This document shows positions 1 to 11,495 of a stretch of DNA of 64,000 nt, piece by piece (positions within the stretch are counted from its first letter, which is position 1; each line of letters begins with the position of its first letter). The notes under the pieces were generated by a model that saw only the letters and a program-made list of their open reading frames with translations, did not search any database and was not told where the DNA came from. Source of the stretch: Basidiobolus meristosporus CBS 931.73 (lineage: Eukaryota; Basidiobolomycota; Basidiobolomycetes; Basidiobolales; Basidiobolaceae); NCBI GenBank assembly GCA_002104905.1, contig MCFE01000046.1, positions 124,001-188,000 of the forward strand. The letters are read 5' to 3'. Position numbers and translations under genes: made by a program.

Positions 1-179
1 ATAATATCTGGTATAATTAATGCTAATAACTAATCAGGGTAAACATCATATGGGGATAATATTGATAATATGGGCTAAGATTGGGATAATACCAATAAGA
101 TAAAATATGGATGAGTATATCATAATGGCTATATGAATGAACTTGTCTGTGGGAGGTATGTTTACCCTACCACAGCGTA
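1..179. other. AT-rich stretch without gene, small inverted repeat
   Basis: No coding capacity is visible. An 11 base inverted repeat (AGGGTAAACAT at about 35-45 and its complement at about 158-168) brackets some 110 bases. It could be a small insertion that interrupts the accessory ORF of the neighbouring Harbinger-like copy, because similarity to the second copy stops near 180. The nature of the stretch is unresolved. Confidence 0.25.
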
Positions 180-988
180 GTTTTGACTGATGTGTGCCAG
201 CATGCTGGAGTTGCAAGGGATGGTAAGGAATTCAGCAAGGCATGCTGGTGCAATCTGGATGCTGTTGCTTGCAGTCTGTATTCTTCTTATTGAAGCTAAC
301 CTTCTGACTCCTCAAGGTATTCACCTGTCCTCTGTCTGATACTTGGGAATTGCTGCTTGGATGAGTCCTGTGTATATTGCTCTTGGAAGCCACTTAGCTC
401 TACTAATATATCATGTAGTACATTAGTTGTTTGTTGCAAAAACTCATTCAAAATCTCTTTGGTCCAAAGTGGAGGCACAAACAGATGCATCTGGCCTATT
501 CTGTGTAAACTTCATGCAAAGTTGTTCCCACACAGCTTCCTCATCAGATTACCCACTCTCAGCTAATTCTTAGTTTCAATACTTGTCTTGTTATACATTG
601 TCTTACATACATCTGCTGGTATTTTGATGTTGAGTTTATGCCACAGCTTTCTATTCAAACTCTTCCATATCTGTCAGCTCTCTGAGGTATTCAGCTCAGC
701 TTGACTGATGAGGTGTGCTTAAATATCAGTATTAAGGCTCATCATAGACACTTGGGCCATACTAAAATCATTTGGTAAGAGCTCACATGGATCTGACATC
801 AACTTTGCTTGTCTGGACCATGCTAGTGAGCTAGGGGATAGGTTTGTCTGGGTTGTAGTAAAGATGTGCTGAGACTTGGTATAGGGATCATAGTGATGGA
901 TTTGGATACTTATACAATAGTCAATTGGCATCAACCTGGTCTTATATGAAATATTTATGAAAACTAATATGATTGTTGAATTTTCCAT
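180..988 (-). pseudogene. Relic of the Harbinger accessory ORF
   Basis: Fragments on the minus strand match the accessory protein encoded at 7791-9053, including a shared stretch around KEILNEFL and the EYLEES motif. Several frame breaks interrupt it, and the reading frame is lost near 180 where other sequence begins. The function of the family is unknown; PIF/Harbinger elements usually carry a second DNA-binding protein, so that role is an inference. Confidence 0.6.
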
Positions 989-1249
989 ATATTATGCATG
1001 ATGCTTCTTGGATTGCATTAACATGGATCAGATCACATCAATTGCAGATCTCATCTTTGTTTATAGAGTCATGCTTAAAGCATCATTAAACTAACAAGTC
1101 ATTGTTTGAGGATGACTTATGCAACATAATGATGGTATATATAGCAATTGATGGAGATTTAATCATAATGCACAGAAAATTAGATAAATAAACCTGATTG
1201 TGCCAAATTGATTCAAATCAAATCAGCCTGATCACCCACCAATTTCAAA

Positions 1250-2868
1250 ATGACTTACTCATCTGAATGGTCTTTTCTCATCAGTCCCATCACTAACACT
1301 GGATTTCCTTTGACACATTAGAGGAGATCCATACAAAGTATTGTGGGCCATCTGCCCCAATCTACTTGAGAAGATCCCTTGTTAAGGTTTTCTGCTATTA
1401 CAAGAACTATTGCCCTACAAGGTTTCATACCACCATACACGGCAACAAAAGTCCAAGAAGCTTTTATTCCCAGCTGACAGCAATGTTGAACCACCTTGCA
1501 GAGGGTATGAACAATTCAGAGCAAGCTTAGAATACTTGGTTTAGAAGCTCCTACAGACTTCCATATCCCAGAGTGTTGAGCAACAGGTTCCATGTTAGGA
1601 GTAACTTGGATACCTTCCTAGTTAGAATTAACAGACCTTCTAGAGGGCTGAGGCACTTTTATTCTGGTGTGTACAAGGCACACTGCATGAAGTTTCAACC
1701 ACTGTCTAACATTGAGGGTAATATCATCTGGCTCAGTGGGCTATTTGCTGGAAGTAGGCATGACAAAGCACTCTGGGTGTTGAATCATCCTAAACTCAGT
1801 AGTGGGGAGAAATGTATAGCAGGCCTAGCTTTTATAGGAGAGGATTGTCAGAGATTAGGATGTATTACAGCTTATAGCAAGCCAAGGAATGGTGTGCTTA
1901 GCAGGAAGCAGAAGCTCAACAATGTGATAATTAAACATCTCAGAGTGAGGGAAGAACACAAATCTGAATATCTGAACAGATTCATATATTAGACTTGTTC
2001 TGTTGGATAGTGCCATATTGAGCCACAGGGGCCAAATAGTGCCATTGTGTGCCAGAAAGGCATAGAAAACCCAAACCTGGCCACAGAGTGTGAAACATGA
2101 CCCTATATCTTCATGCAAAGCAGCCCCTGTGTTTCACCCATTGTGCTGGAGAAAATCCATTTTTTGACCTTTTTTTTGAGATCAATGCTATGCATGATGT
2201 GTAAGAGCACAAAAGGATTGAAGACATGCATCTGATACTCAAAACCCATGGCACTCTAAATGTAGCTCCTGTGGCTTGTAACATGTCACAAAAATGCATG
2301 GCACTATCTTAATGCACTGGTACTATCTGGCACTATAAGTGGTTTTTATAGGTCTTACTTTAGGGCTAATATTCAAATATAGTGCCAGATAGTACCAGTG
2401 GACCAAAATAGTGCCATGCATTTTTATGACATATTACAAGCCACAGGAGCTAGATTCAGAGTGCCATGGGCATTGAGTACCAGGCACACATCTTCAATCC
2501 TTTTGTGCTCTTACACATCATGCACAGCATTGATCTCAAAAAAAAGGTCAAAAAATGGATTTTCTCCAGTACAATGGGTGAAACAAAGGGGCTGCTTTGC
2601 ATGAAGATGCAGAGCTATGTTTCACACTCTGTGGCCAAGTTTAGACTCACTTGGCCTCACTGGCACACTATGGTATCATTTGGCACTCATGGCTCAATGT
2701 GGCACTATCCGACACAACAAGTCTATTGACAGGTAAAATAGAGGAAAGACACATATGGGAGAAAACAGCAGAATAGGTAGAGTAGCTATGACACTTGTTA
2801 ATGTACAGTATACTCATACAAGAAGATATCCACTCAGAGAGATGTGTTTAGAGCATTTTGAAGAGTAA
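1250..2868 (+). pseudogene. Harbinger-like DDE transposase, broken copy
   Basis: This copy aligns through its length with the transposase at 6547-7431. The start is the ATG at 1250 (MTYSSEW). A one-base deletion near 1310 shifts the frame within the first 25 codons. The DDE_Tnp_4-type core is still readable (HFYSGVYKAH, AGSRHDKALW, IGEDCQ). At 1990 a foldback transposon interrupts the coding sequence; the homologous C-terminus resumes at 2728 and ends with the stop at 2866-2868. It cannot make an active enzyme as it stands. Confidence 0.8.
1991..2724. mobile_element. Non-autonomous foldback element, Harbinger termini
   Basis: Two inverted arms of about 347 bases each (1991-2337 and 2378-2724) flank a 40 base loop. 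The outer ends, AGACTTGTTC followed by GGATAGTGCC, match the terminal repeats of the autonomous element at 6364-9796. The element lies inside transposase copy 1 and is flanked by ATT at 1988-1990 and 2725-2727, consistent with a 3 base target duplication. Small ORFs within the arms are mirror images of each other and are not genes. A single-arm relative lies at 14293-14675. Confidence 0.85.
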
Positions 2869-3055
2869 ATAAATCAAAGAAAGCACTATTCTGAGCAACA
2901 TAAGTAAGATCAAGTAAAATTACCAGTAACTGTATCCTACCACTGGCATTATGGGAGGAACTTTAGCACCAGATAGTGCCATGAGTGCTAGATTAATCTG
3001 GCACTATAATCAAGCTGGCACTATGTAGCACTATCCAATGGAACAAGTCTGATGA

Positions 3056-5495
3056 CAAGGAGATGGGACTTGTAAAGTCATTGGTTGAAAAACCTATAAA
3101 GATCATTACAGTGCCACACACACCCCAGTTATTCAAGCCTTACCCACTGCCCAAAGGACTCCATGCTGATGTGCATGATCTACTTAAGAAGAAGTTTGAT
3201 GCTGGTACCCTAGAGCCTTGGCATGGACCTTATGTTAACAGATGATATGTGACCAAAAAGAAGAATGGAAAGCTCTGATTCATTCAAGACATGCAACCTG
3301 CAAATGCTGTCACTATCAGAGATGCTGCAATACCTCCATCTGTTAATGACTTTGATGAGAGCTTTAGTGGCTACTCCATCTTCTCAATATAAAATCTCTA
3401 CTCAGGATATAACCAGATCCCCCTGGAAGAGATATTAGGAGATATGTTTACACTCAGATACCATTTGGACTATTAAGGATGACAAGACTCAGCCAAGGGG
3501 CTACAAACTCCATGGCTCAGCTCCAGATATGCATGGTGCATGTGCTGTACCAGTTTATACCTGGAAATATGCTGTCTTTGTAGATGACCTAGTCATCAAA
3601 GGACCAAGGTTCCAGGACACCACTGAAGCTATGCCTTGAGATGGAAAGTTTGTCTATGGGCACATCTTGGACAATGATGCTATATTAGGGGCCATTGAAG
3701 AAGCAGGACTCACCATCAGTGGTGAGAAGAGTAGCTTTGGTGTATCAGATATATCTATTGTTGGACAAAGATGCAACACTTATGGTTGCTCACCTATACA
3801 CTCTAAGACACAAAAGATATGAACTGGCCCACTCCCACAAACCTAACTCAAGCTTGTGGCTTTGTGACAGCTTGTGGGTTTGTTAGGATCTGAATACCAA
3901 GATTTTCTGAAATTGCAGAACCAAATTACCAACTACAAAGAAAGAATGCCCCATCTATATGGGGTGAAGGACAAGAAGAAGCAATGCAACTACTAAAGGA
4001 GGCCATAGTAACCCCACTGGTTCTAAGACCTCTTGACTTTCAGAATACCAATTGCCCACATTTATTGACATTTGATAGAAGCCCTTTAGAGAACATACAG
4101 ATGGCAACATGTAACTGTAGCAAAGTGGCAAGCTATAAACTGTTGGCCAGAATACAGAACTAATCTGAAACCAGAGATACTTAAGATAGAAGGTATTTGT
4201 AAGGGCAAAAGCTTTCCACTGAGAGCAATGCATTTGTTTTTCAAGAATATCCCTATACTGATGACCAACTTGTACATGGGGCATTTCAAGCTGAATCAGC
4301 TCTATGGGATAACAAGGAAGTTTTAAAGAATTGGCACAATATTGTAGAGTATCTGCTTCCCTAAGTATTTCCCATTGGCTCCAATCAACATTCATATGCA
4401 TATGCAACAATACAAGTGCAAGGACTGGATGAGCTGGATTTGTATTTATACAAATGGTCTTCTAAGCCATTTCTACCAGGAAGACATTGGAAGCATTGGG
4501 AGTCATATATTGACATTGTAGGAATATTTATCCAGTAACAGATCACCAATGCTAACTTGACAAATCAACAGCTATTGTGCAAACAGTTTGTGAAAGGATC
4601 TGAGTGGCTATACTGCAAATATAAAGCTAAACGCGTAGATCTCTGCTGCCACTGTATCCCTTTGTTACTCCATCTGGCTTGATGTGCTGGGAATATTGGC
4701 TTGGCTTCACCTTTTGGGAGTTTCTTATGGAGCAGATGTGTGGGGGTATTGGAAGACAAGTCAAGCCGCAGGTACTACCATATCTCAATCTCATCAAGAA
4801 TATTACCTTCAAGTCTGTCATGGATATGATGAGTTGGCACATGGACAATAGCAAGGAAGAGTTGAAAAACACTGAGAACCAATGTGCACATGGAGACACC
4901 TATTCCTATTGCATCAAGAAGCTAACCAGCCCCAATCAGTGGGTAATTGGTTAAGTAATGCAAAGTTGAGCTGGGTGCAACAAGCAACTAATTATTGTTA
5001 GGAAAACTCTACCAAGTTATGCAGAATTCCTCTTGGTCACAAGCCAACTTCTTCACCATTCAATATGGAATTCACACAACCAATAGCCAGAATGCACCTA
5101 TAAGGTTGACTAGTATCCAGCAGGGAGAAGGAATATATTGGCTAAATACCACAAAGCTCATTGTGGATATCCAGGAGGTAATCATGGCAGAAGTGGCAGC
5201 TACCAAGCACATGTTTGCAAGATTCTTATGTTACCATCAATACAAGGTATATGGCAACTTTGCAAGCATCCACTAAAAAGCCCTAAGGTTGAGGTGATAG
5301 AAGTATGTCAATTGCAGCAGGTGTGCATGTTTGTTGAGGTTAATAATCAGAAGGCCATTGGATTTTGGATTCAGACTATATGTGGATTACTCAAGGTGGT
5401 AGTGGGTAAGCAAATAAAGAGGGGTGATTCTACAGAGGGATATATGTATTGTGCCAGGGGAGGTAGAAAAAGGAAATACCATTTGGTATATTGAT
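3056..5495 (+). mobile_element. Ty3/gypsy polyprotein relic
   Basis: Reverse transcriptase fragments are readable in changing frames: a YPLPKGLHADVHDLL segment near 3145, a basidiomycete-style DMQPANAVTIRDA segment near 3290, an FVDDLV catalytic box near 3575, and an IVGQRC segment near 3755. RNase H-like remnants follow to about 4200. From 4400 to 5495 only scattered fragments with many stops remain. No LTR was recognised for it. It begins directly after the terminal repeat of Harbinger copy 1. Confidence 0.65.
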
Positions 5496-5499
5496 ATGG

Positions 5500-6154
5500 T
5501 AGCATTATACAGAACTGGCTATAGGCCACCATACTGCAGTGATAATGCCATCAGAGGCTTGCAAAGTAGCCTTCAAAATACTGTCAAGCTTCTTGCCATA
5601 TAAGGCAATTGGATGTACAGGCCATTTAGATCCACTCAAATAGTTGTAAAATGCACCAAGACTGCTGTTGTTGTTATTACAGTAGTCTCCTGATGGGATC
5701 TTGGTGGCTGATCTGGATTGGATCCACCTGCAGGACCAAATTTTTTTTTGTAGGCAAAGATCTATGATTGTAAAGGTAATTGCCCAACCATTGGCTAGGG
5801 ACAAATTTGAATATCTTAGATCACAATTAAGATTAGCCAATATGGATATTTAGCTGAGTGGGAGTGTTGTAAATACTTTTAATTGCACCTAAATACCCGC
5901 CAAGTGTGTGAACTTAAACATTACCTACAAATCTTGGAGAATACTGACCAAGTCTTTTGTAAGGATTTATATAGATTATTTTCACCAAATACCTGGTACC
6001 CAGAACATGAAAATACTCAAAGTTGTCTAAACTGCCTCAAACTTTGCACACATGTTCTTGGGCCCTTCCTAAATCTTTTCTACATGTCTGCTATGCCAAG
6101 ATCATACAAGATATGAATACTACTCTTACACTCAACATATCATTAAGTCAAAAC
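5500..6154 (+). mobile_element. Copia 3' end relic: pol C-terminus plus truncated LTR
   Basis: The end of a copia polyprotein is recognisable near 5790-5853 (LARDKFEYL, stop at 5851). It is followed by a GTGGGAG polypurine tract and an LTR beginning TGTTGT at 5865. The LTR stops at about 6154, short of its normal CAACA end, where another copia LTR begins in the opposite orientation. This suggests that the second element inserted into this LTR. Confidence 0.7.
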
Positions 6155-6546
6155 TGTTTCAAGAGTCATGGAGATTTTGAAAGTGATTGGGAGAACAAGT
6201 TGTATATGTGGTTTCACTCAATGATTTATTAAATGTAAATTTAATATTTATACTTTAACATGATCTTGGCATTGCAAACACATGGGATAGGGCTAGAAAG
6301 GTCTCAAGAACATGTGTTCAAAGTTTAGGGCTGTTTGGACAACTTTGAGAATTTTCATGTACTAGACTTGTTCCATTGGATAGTGCCACATAGTGCCAGC
6401 CTGTTTATGGTGCCGGATTGATCTGGCACTCTACAGCACCATCTGGCACTATAATTTCTACCATGATGCCAGTGGTATGATACAGTTACTGGTAATTTTA
6501 CTCAATCTTACTTATGTTGCTCAGAATAGTGCTTTCCTTGCTTTAT

Positions 6547-7431
6547 TTACTCTTCATAATGCTCCAGACACATTTCTCTCAGTGGATGTCTTCTTGTATG
6601 AACATACTGTGCATTAATAAGTATTTTAACTATTGTACCTATTCTGCTGTTTTCTCCTATATATGACTTTCCTCTGTATTTACCTGCCAATATGCTGAAT
6701 CTCTTCAGATATCCAAATGTGTGCTCTACCCTCACTCTGAAATGATTAAATATCTCATTGTAGAGCTTCTGCTTCCTGCTGAGCACACTATTCCTTGGCT
6801 TCCTATAAGCTGTAATACATCCTAATTGCTGACAATCCTTTCCTATATAGGATAAGTCTGCCATACATTTCTCCCCTCTACTGAATTCAGGATGATTCTC
6901 TACCCAGAGTGCTTTGTCATGCCTACTTCCAGCAAATGGCCCACTAAACCAGATGATGTTACCCCCAATGTCAGACAGTGCTTGAAACTTCACACAGTGT
7001 GCCTTGTACTTGCCAGAATAAAAGTGCCTCTGCCCTCTAGAAGGTCTGTTAATCCTCACTGGGAAGGTATCCAAAATACTCCTGATATGGAACCTGTTGC
7101 TGAACACTCTGGGATATGGAAGTCTATTGGAGCTTCTGAACCTAGTATTCCAAGCTTGCTCTAAGTCATTCATACCCTCTGCAAGGTGGTTCTCCATTGC
7201 TGTCAGCTAAGAATGAAAGCTTCTAGGACTTTTGTTGCCATGGATGGTGGGATGAAACCTTGTAGGGCAATAGTTCTTGTCATAGCAGGGAAGCTTGACA
7301 AGGGATCTCCTTGAGTAGATTGGGGTTGATGGTCCACAGTACTTGGAATAGATCTCCTCTAGTGTGTCAAAAGGAAATCCAGTGGTAGTGATGGGATTGA
7401 TGAGAAAAGACCATTCAGATGAGTAAGTCAT
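6547..7431 (-). pseudogene. Harbinger-like DDE transposase, one nonsense codon
   Basis: The frame runs from an ATG at 7431 (MTYSSEW) to the TAA at 6547, 294 codons, broken only by a TAG at 7207-7209 where copy 1 has CAG. The C-terminal two-thirds show the DDE_Tnp_4 pattern: LDTFPVRI with a first acidic residue, SGKYKAH, AGSRHDKALW with the second, and RVEHTFGYLKRF with the last. A transposase would cut and paste elements carrying the AGACTTGTTC termini, including the foldback derivative. With a single nonsense codon it may be recently inactivated or read through. A longer upstream frame to 7488 starts only with GTG. Confidence 0.8.
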
Positions 7432-7790
7432 ATTAAAATTGGTGGATGATTGTATAAAGGCGGTTTGAATCAATTTGGTGCAATCCACGTTATTTATCTA
7501 ATTTTTAATACATTATGGTTAAATCTCCATCAATTGCCATGTATCCCATCATTATGTTGCAAAAATCATCCGCAAACAATGCCTTGGTACTTTTATTGAT
7601 GCTTTAATCATAGGTCTATAGTCAAATAGGAAATCTGCAATTGATGTGATCTGATCCGTGTCAACGCAATCCAAGATGCATCATGCATAATATATGGAAA
7701 ATTCAACAATCACATTAGTTTTCATATGTATTTCATATAAGACCAGGTTGATGCCAATACACTACTGTATAAGTATCCAAATCCGTTGCT

Positions 7791-9053
7791 ATGGTCCCCA
7801 TACCAAGCCTCAACTCATCTTTAGTACAACCCAGACAAAACCCATCCCCCAGCTCACAAGCGCGGTCCAGACCGGAAAAGTCAATGTTGGATCCGTTTGA
7901 TTTCTTGCCAAATGACTTTAGTATGGCCCAAGTGTACATGATGAGCCTTCATACAGATATTTGGGCACTACTGATTAATCTAGCAGAACTAGATACCTCA
8001 GAGAGTTGACAAAGATGGAAGAATTTGCGTAGAAAGCTGTGGCATGAGTTCTACATCAAAATGCCAGCCAATGTATGTAAAAAGATATATAACAAGACAA
8101 GTATTGAAATCAAGAGTGAGCTGAGAGTGAGGGGATTTGACAAAGAAGCCGTGCGGGAGCAATTTTGCGCGCAATTTGCACAGTACAAGCTGGACGCGTC
8201 TGTTTGTGCCTCAACTTTGGGAACCAAAGAGATTTTGAATGAGTTTTTGCCTCAAATGACTAAAGTGCTACATGATACCTTAGTAGAGCTAAGAGGCTTC
8301 CAAGAGCATTATACACAAGACTCATCCAGGCAACAGCTCCAAAGTATCAGACAGAGGGTAAGTGAATACCTTGAGGAATCAGATGGTGAGCTTCAGGAGG
8401 AAGAATACAGACCGCAAGCAACATTGTCCAGATTGCGCCAGCATGCCTCGCTGGATTCCCTACCATCTCTTGCAACCACAGCGCGCCAGTGCATGTCAGT
8501 CCAGACCACATCTACACCCCTTACCAGAACGCCCCGCATCAAGTCAACACGCATTGAGTCAACGCGTGTTGGGTCAATGCACATGCTTCAGAGCAAAACT
8601 ACAAGAACTTGCCAAACTGCTCATCTAGACACAAGTCCATTGGAGCAGACCAAGTCACATCAACTTGCAGCATCACATCAAACTTGGCCAAGGGCCATCT
8701 CAATGCGTCAAGGCGCGCCTGCGCGTGCTGTTTTGCCTGACCATCAGCAAGTTACTTCTGGTGAACTGACTGATGATGACCAACATGAAGTGCCTCAACC
8801 ACCAGAGCCCTTGGCAAGTAAAAGAACGCGTCAGTGCGTGGCACTACAGGCCGGTTCAGTTGGTTCAGTTGGAGCAATTCAGCGCGGCCATGCTGTAGCA
8901 TTGCACTCATCAACTAGGAGGCAAAATACTGACTACAAATACACAAGTAGCCAAGATGATAGTCAGCCAGGAAGTAGTATAGGTGTGCAAAGTGAGTCAC
9001 TACCAAATGCTTCAGTAGTAATCCCTGTGAGAAAAAAATCCAGGAGAAGATGA
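7791..9053 (+). CDS. Accessory protein of the Harbinger element
   Basis: An open frame from the ATG at 7791 to the stop at 9051-9053 is interrupted once, by TGA at 8007-8009; the first ATG after that is at 8061, giving about 330 residues. The same TGA context is found in decayed copy 1, so the second part may be a separate protein or the TGA may lie in an intron. The N-terminal part after 8061 is basic and helical (KIYNKTSIEIKSEL), and the remainder is Ser/Thr/Gln-rich with short direct repeats such as IEST/VGS. It is divergent from the transposase across a 360 base intergenic segment. No family was recognised; a DNA-binding partner role is inferred from the superfamily. Confidence 0.55.
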
Positions 9054-10978
9054 TGCAATTGCTTTGAATTGCTCACATTTGTAATGATCCTGACAACCCA
9101 TTTTTTTTGCAATCCAAATTGAGCCATTGCAAATCAGTGATCATCAAATTTTTGATATAAGTAATATCAAGGTTGTCTCACATCTGAGACAGAACCCCTA
9201 TAAATAAACACCCTGCATATATATACGTTGTCTGTAATACCAGTGCAGCTATTGGATCTGTTTTGCACCTACACAATTGCTTGCGTGCTAGCTATGACAC
9301 CTTGCCCAATCACTAGGATCAGGGATTCACTTGCTCAATGGGCTCAATGGGATATTTGATGGCAAATCAGATAGCTTTTTTAGTAGTCAATGAGCCAATT
9401 GGGGGCTGCCAGCTTCAGGATACTTTTGGACCAATTAACCACTGAGACACCGTCCAATTAGAGTGAGGGTAACCAAAATGGTAAGTATTAGTGTACTTTA
9501 TAGTGTGATACACATTTATTTCCATTTACATTAAAGAAACATATCCAAATACCAGATTTTACCAGCCATAATAGTGGTATCCAATTGTGCACGTGATGCA
9601 TATATTACAAGTAGGCGCAATCATCCGTGCCAACCTCATTGTGTCAGATTGTGCCATAGTGTGCGAGATTGTCCTGCATAGTGCAAAATTGTCCAAGAAC
9701 AATCCTGCCTTCTGGTAGCTATAATATTGTGCCCAATTGTTCTTTACAACTGCAGATTGTGCTGCACGCCCTGGCACAGTACAATGGAACAAGTCTACTG
9801 TGTACCTGATATCTTGATAAAAATTTTTTAAGTAAATCCCAACCAGAATTTTGGTCAGTTTTATCTAGTACTTGAAGATAATGATCTAAGTGACCAAGTT
9901 AGGTCAATATTTAGGTGAGATTACAAGCTCTACAACACTCCCACTCATCCAAATGTCCATACTAACTAGTCCTAGATTTGACCTAAGATATTGAAACTTG
10001 TCTCTACCTAATGGCTTGGTAAGCATGTCTGCAATCAGTTCATCTGTAGGACAGTAGGTTAAGTAAGCCATGTTATTCTCTATAGCTTCATATATCAAAT
10101 GATGTCTAATATCTGTGTGCTCAGCTCTAGCATGAAAAGTTGGATTTCTACCTACTTGTATACATCCTTTATTATCTTGAAATAAAGTAATATGCATTTT
10201 TCGACATCTGCCTAAATCTTTAATAATATTCCTTAGCTACATTGCTTCTTTTGTAGCATCAGAGGCTGCCATGTACTCTGCCTCTGCAGTAGAAAGTGCC
10301 ATGGATAGTTGCTTTCTTGAATTCCATGAAATTGCTCCTTTGTAGTAAGAAAGGTGCATGCCTTGATGGATCTTCTGTCTTCCAAATTTTGTCCCCAATC
10401 AGCATCAGAGTAACCCACAAGATCCTGTTTTAAATCCTTATAAGTGTATCTTAGGTAGGTATTAGTATTTCCTTTTAGGTATCTAAAGATCTGCTTAACT
10501 GCTGCAATATGATCAGATCCATAATTCTGATTATGTTGGCTGACAACTTCCAATGAATATGAGATATCTGAACATGCTATAAGCATAAAATGCCTCAAAC
10601 AGCCAACCATAGACTGATAAGGAGACTTAGAGCTTTCAGATGGCACCTAGCTCTCTTTATTTGGTAGAGTTTTGTCAGTGTAGTGAAGGTTTGTCTCCAT
10701 TGGGGTAGCTGCCAGTTTACAGTCTTCTATTTGGTACTTCTTTAGTATATCTTGAATATAATGGGATTGGCTTAGGGTGAGAGTCTGGGTACCTCCATCT
10801 ATGGAGAACTTTATCCATGAGTAGTAACTGAGTTCTCCTAGATTGGACATCTTGAACTCCTTACATAGATTGGATTTGGTCTCTTCTGATGCTTCTAGGT
10901 TATTGGCAGCTATAATAATATCATCAACATATAGAGCTAATAGAGCTAGATTTGCTCTATCTGGCTTATACTATATAC

Positions 10979-11325
10979 TTTTGTAGGAGTCTTGGAGATA
11001 TTGGAAGTGATGGTGAGGACAAGTAGATTATGTGGCTTTCACTTAATGTTTGTTGAATTTAAAAGTAGTATTTCTACTTTTACATGGTCTTGGCATACAA
11101 ACACATAGAATAGGCCAAGGAAGGTCCAAAGAACATGCGTGCAAAGTCTGGAGCTACTTGGACAACTTTGAGAATTTTCATATTCTGGGAGCCTGGTATT
11201 TTGGTGGAAATATTTCAAGTAAATCCCAACAAGGAATTTAGTCAGTATTCTCTAGTATTTGAAGGTAATGATATAAGTGACCAAGTTAGTTGCAACTTTA
11301 AGTGGACTTACAAACTTATACAACA
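10979..11325 (-). repeat. Solo copia LTR with 5 base target duplication
   Basis: A single LTR of the copia family used throughout this window lies inside the reverse transcriptase region of the element at 9938-14292. It is flanked by TATAC at 10974-10978 and again at 11326-11330. The interrupted pol sequence rejoins cleanly when compared with the same site in the element at 15754-20418. It is the product of LTR-LTR recombination after insertion. Confidence 0.85.
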
Positions 11326-11495
11326 TATACTATAGTCAGCATTACTCCTTTTGAAACTCAAAGATTCCAAATAAGAATCTATTTTGCAAATCCAGGCTCT
11401 TGGTGATTTTTTAAGTCCATATAGAGACTTTTTAAGCTTGCAGACCAAATGGGGGTCATCTTGATCAACAAACCCATCAGGCTGGTTCATATACA

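Larger units (their letters stand above)
180..3050 (+). mobile_element. PIF/Harbinger-like DNA transposon, copy 1, decayed
   Basis: This is a degraded relative of the complete element at 6364-9796, in the opposite orientation. It keeps the two-gene divergent layout: an accessory ORF relic on the minus strand (180-988) and a transposase relic on the plus strand (1250-2868). The right terminal inverted repeat ends at 3050 with the same AACAAGTCT terminus as copy 2. The left terminus lies outside the window or is lost. The transposase is split by a 734 base foldback element (1991-2724). Compared with copy 2, many CpG sites have become TpG or CpA. Confidence 0.8.
6364..9796. mobile_element. PIF/Harbinger-like DNA transposon, copy 2, near-complete
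   Basis: The element is 3433 bases long with terminal inverted repeats; the first 15 bases, AGACTTGTTCCATTG, are identical at both ends. It is flanked by ACT at 6361-6363 and 9797-9799, a 3 base target duplication as expected for the PIF/Harbinger superfamily. Two divergent coding regions are inside: a DDE transposase on the minus strand (6547-7431) and an accessory protein on the plus strand (7791-9053). The left half contains almost no CpG, whereas the right half from about 7459 is rich in CpG. It sits inside a copia LTR. Confidence 0.85.
6155..9937 (-). repeat. Copia LTR split by Harbinger element
   Basis: The 3' LTR of the minus-strand copia element at 9938-14292 is present in two pieces, 6155-6363 and 9797-9937. 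Removing the 3433 base Harbinger element and one copy of its ACT duplication rejoins them into one LTR that reads through like the other copies, for example that at 15754-16102. The outer boundary at 9931-9937 (TACAACA) abuts the polypurine tract of the element. Confidence 0.8.

Noticed and set aside
2111-2604. Paired short ORFs of 62 and 68 codons
   Set aside because: They are mirror images in the two arms of the foldback element and a third copy occurs in the fragment at 14417-14599; they follow from the repeat, not from coding.
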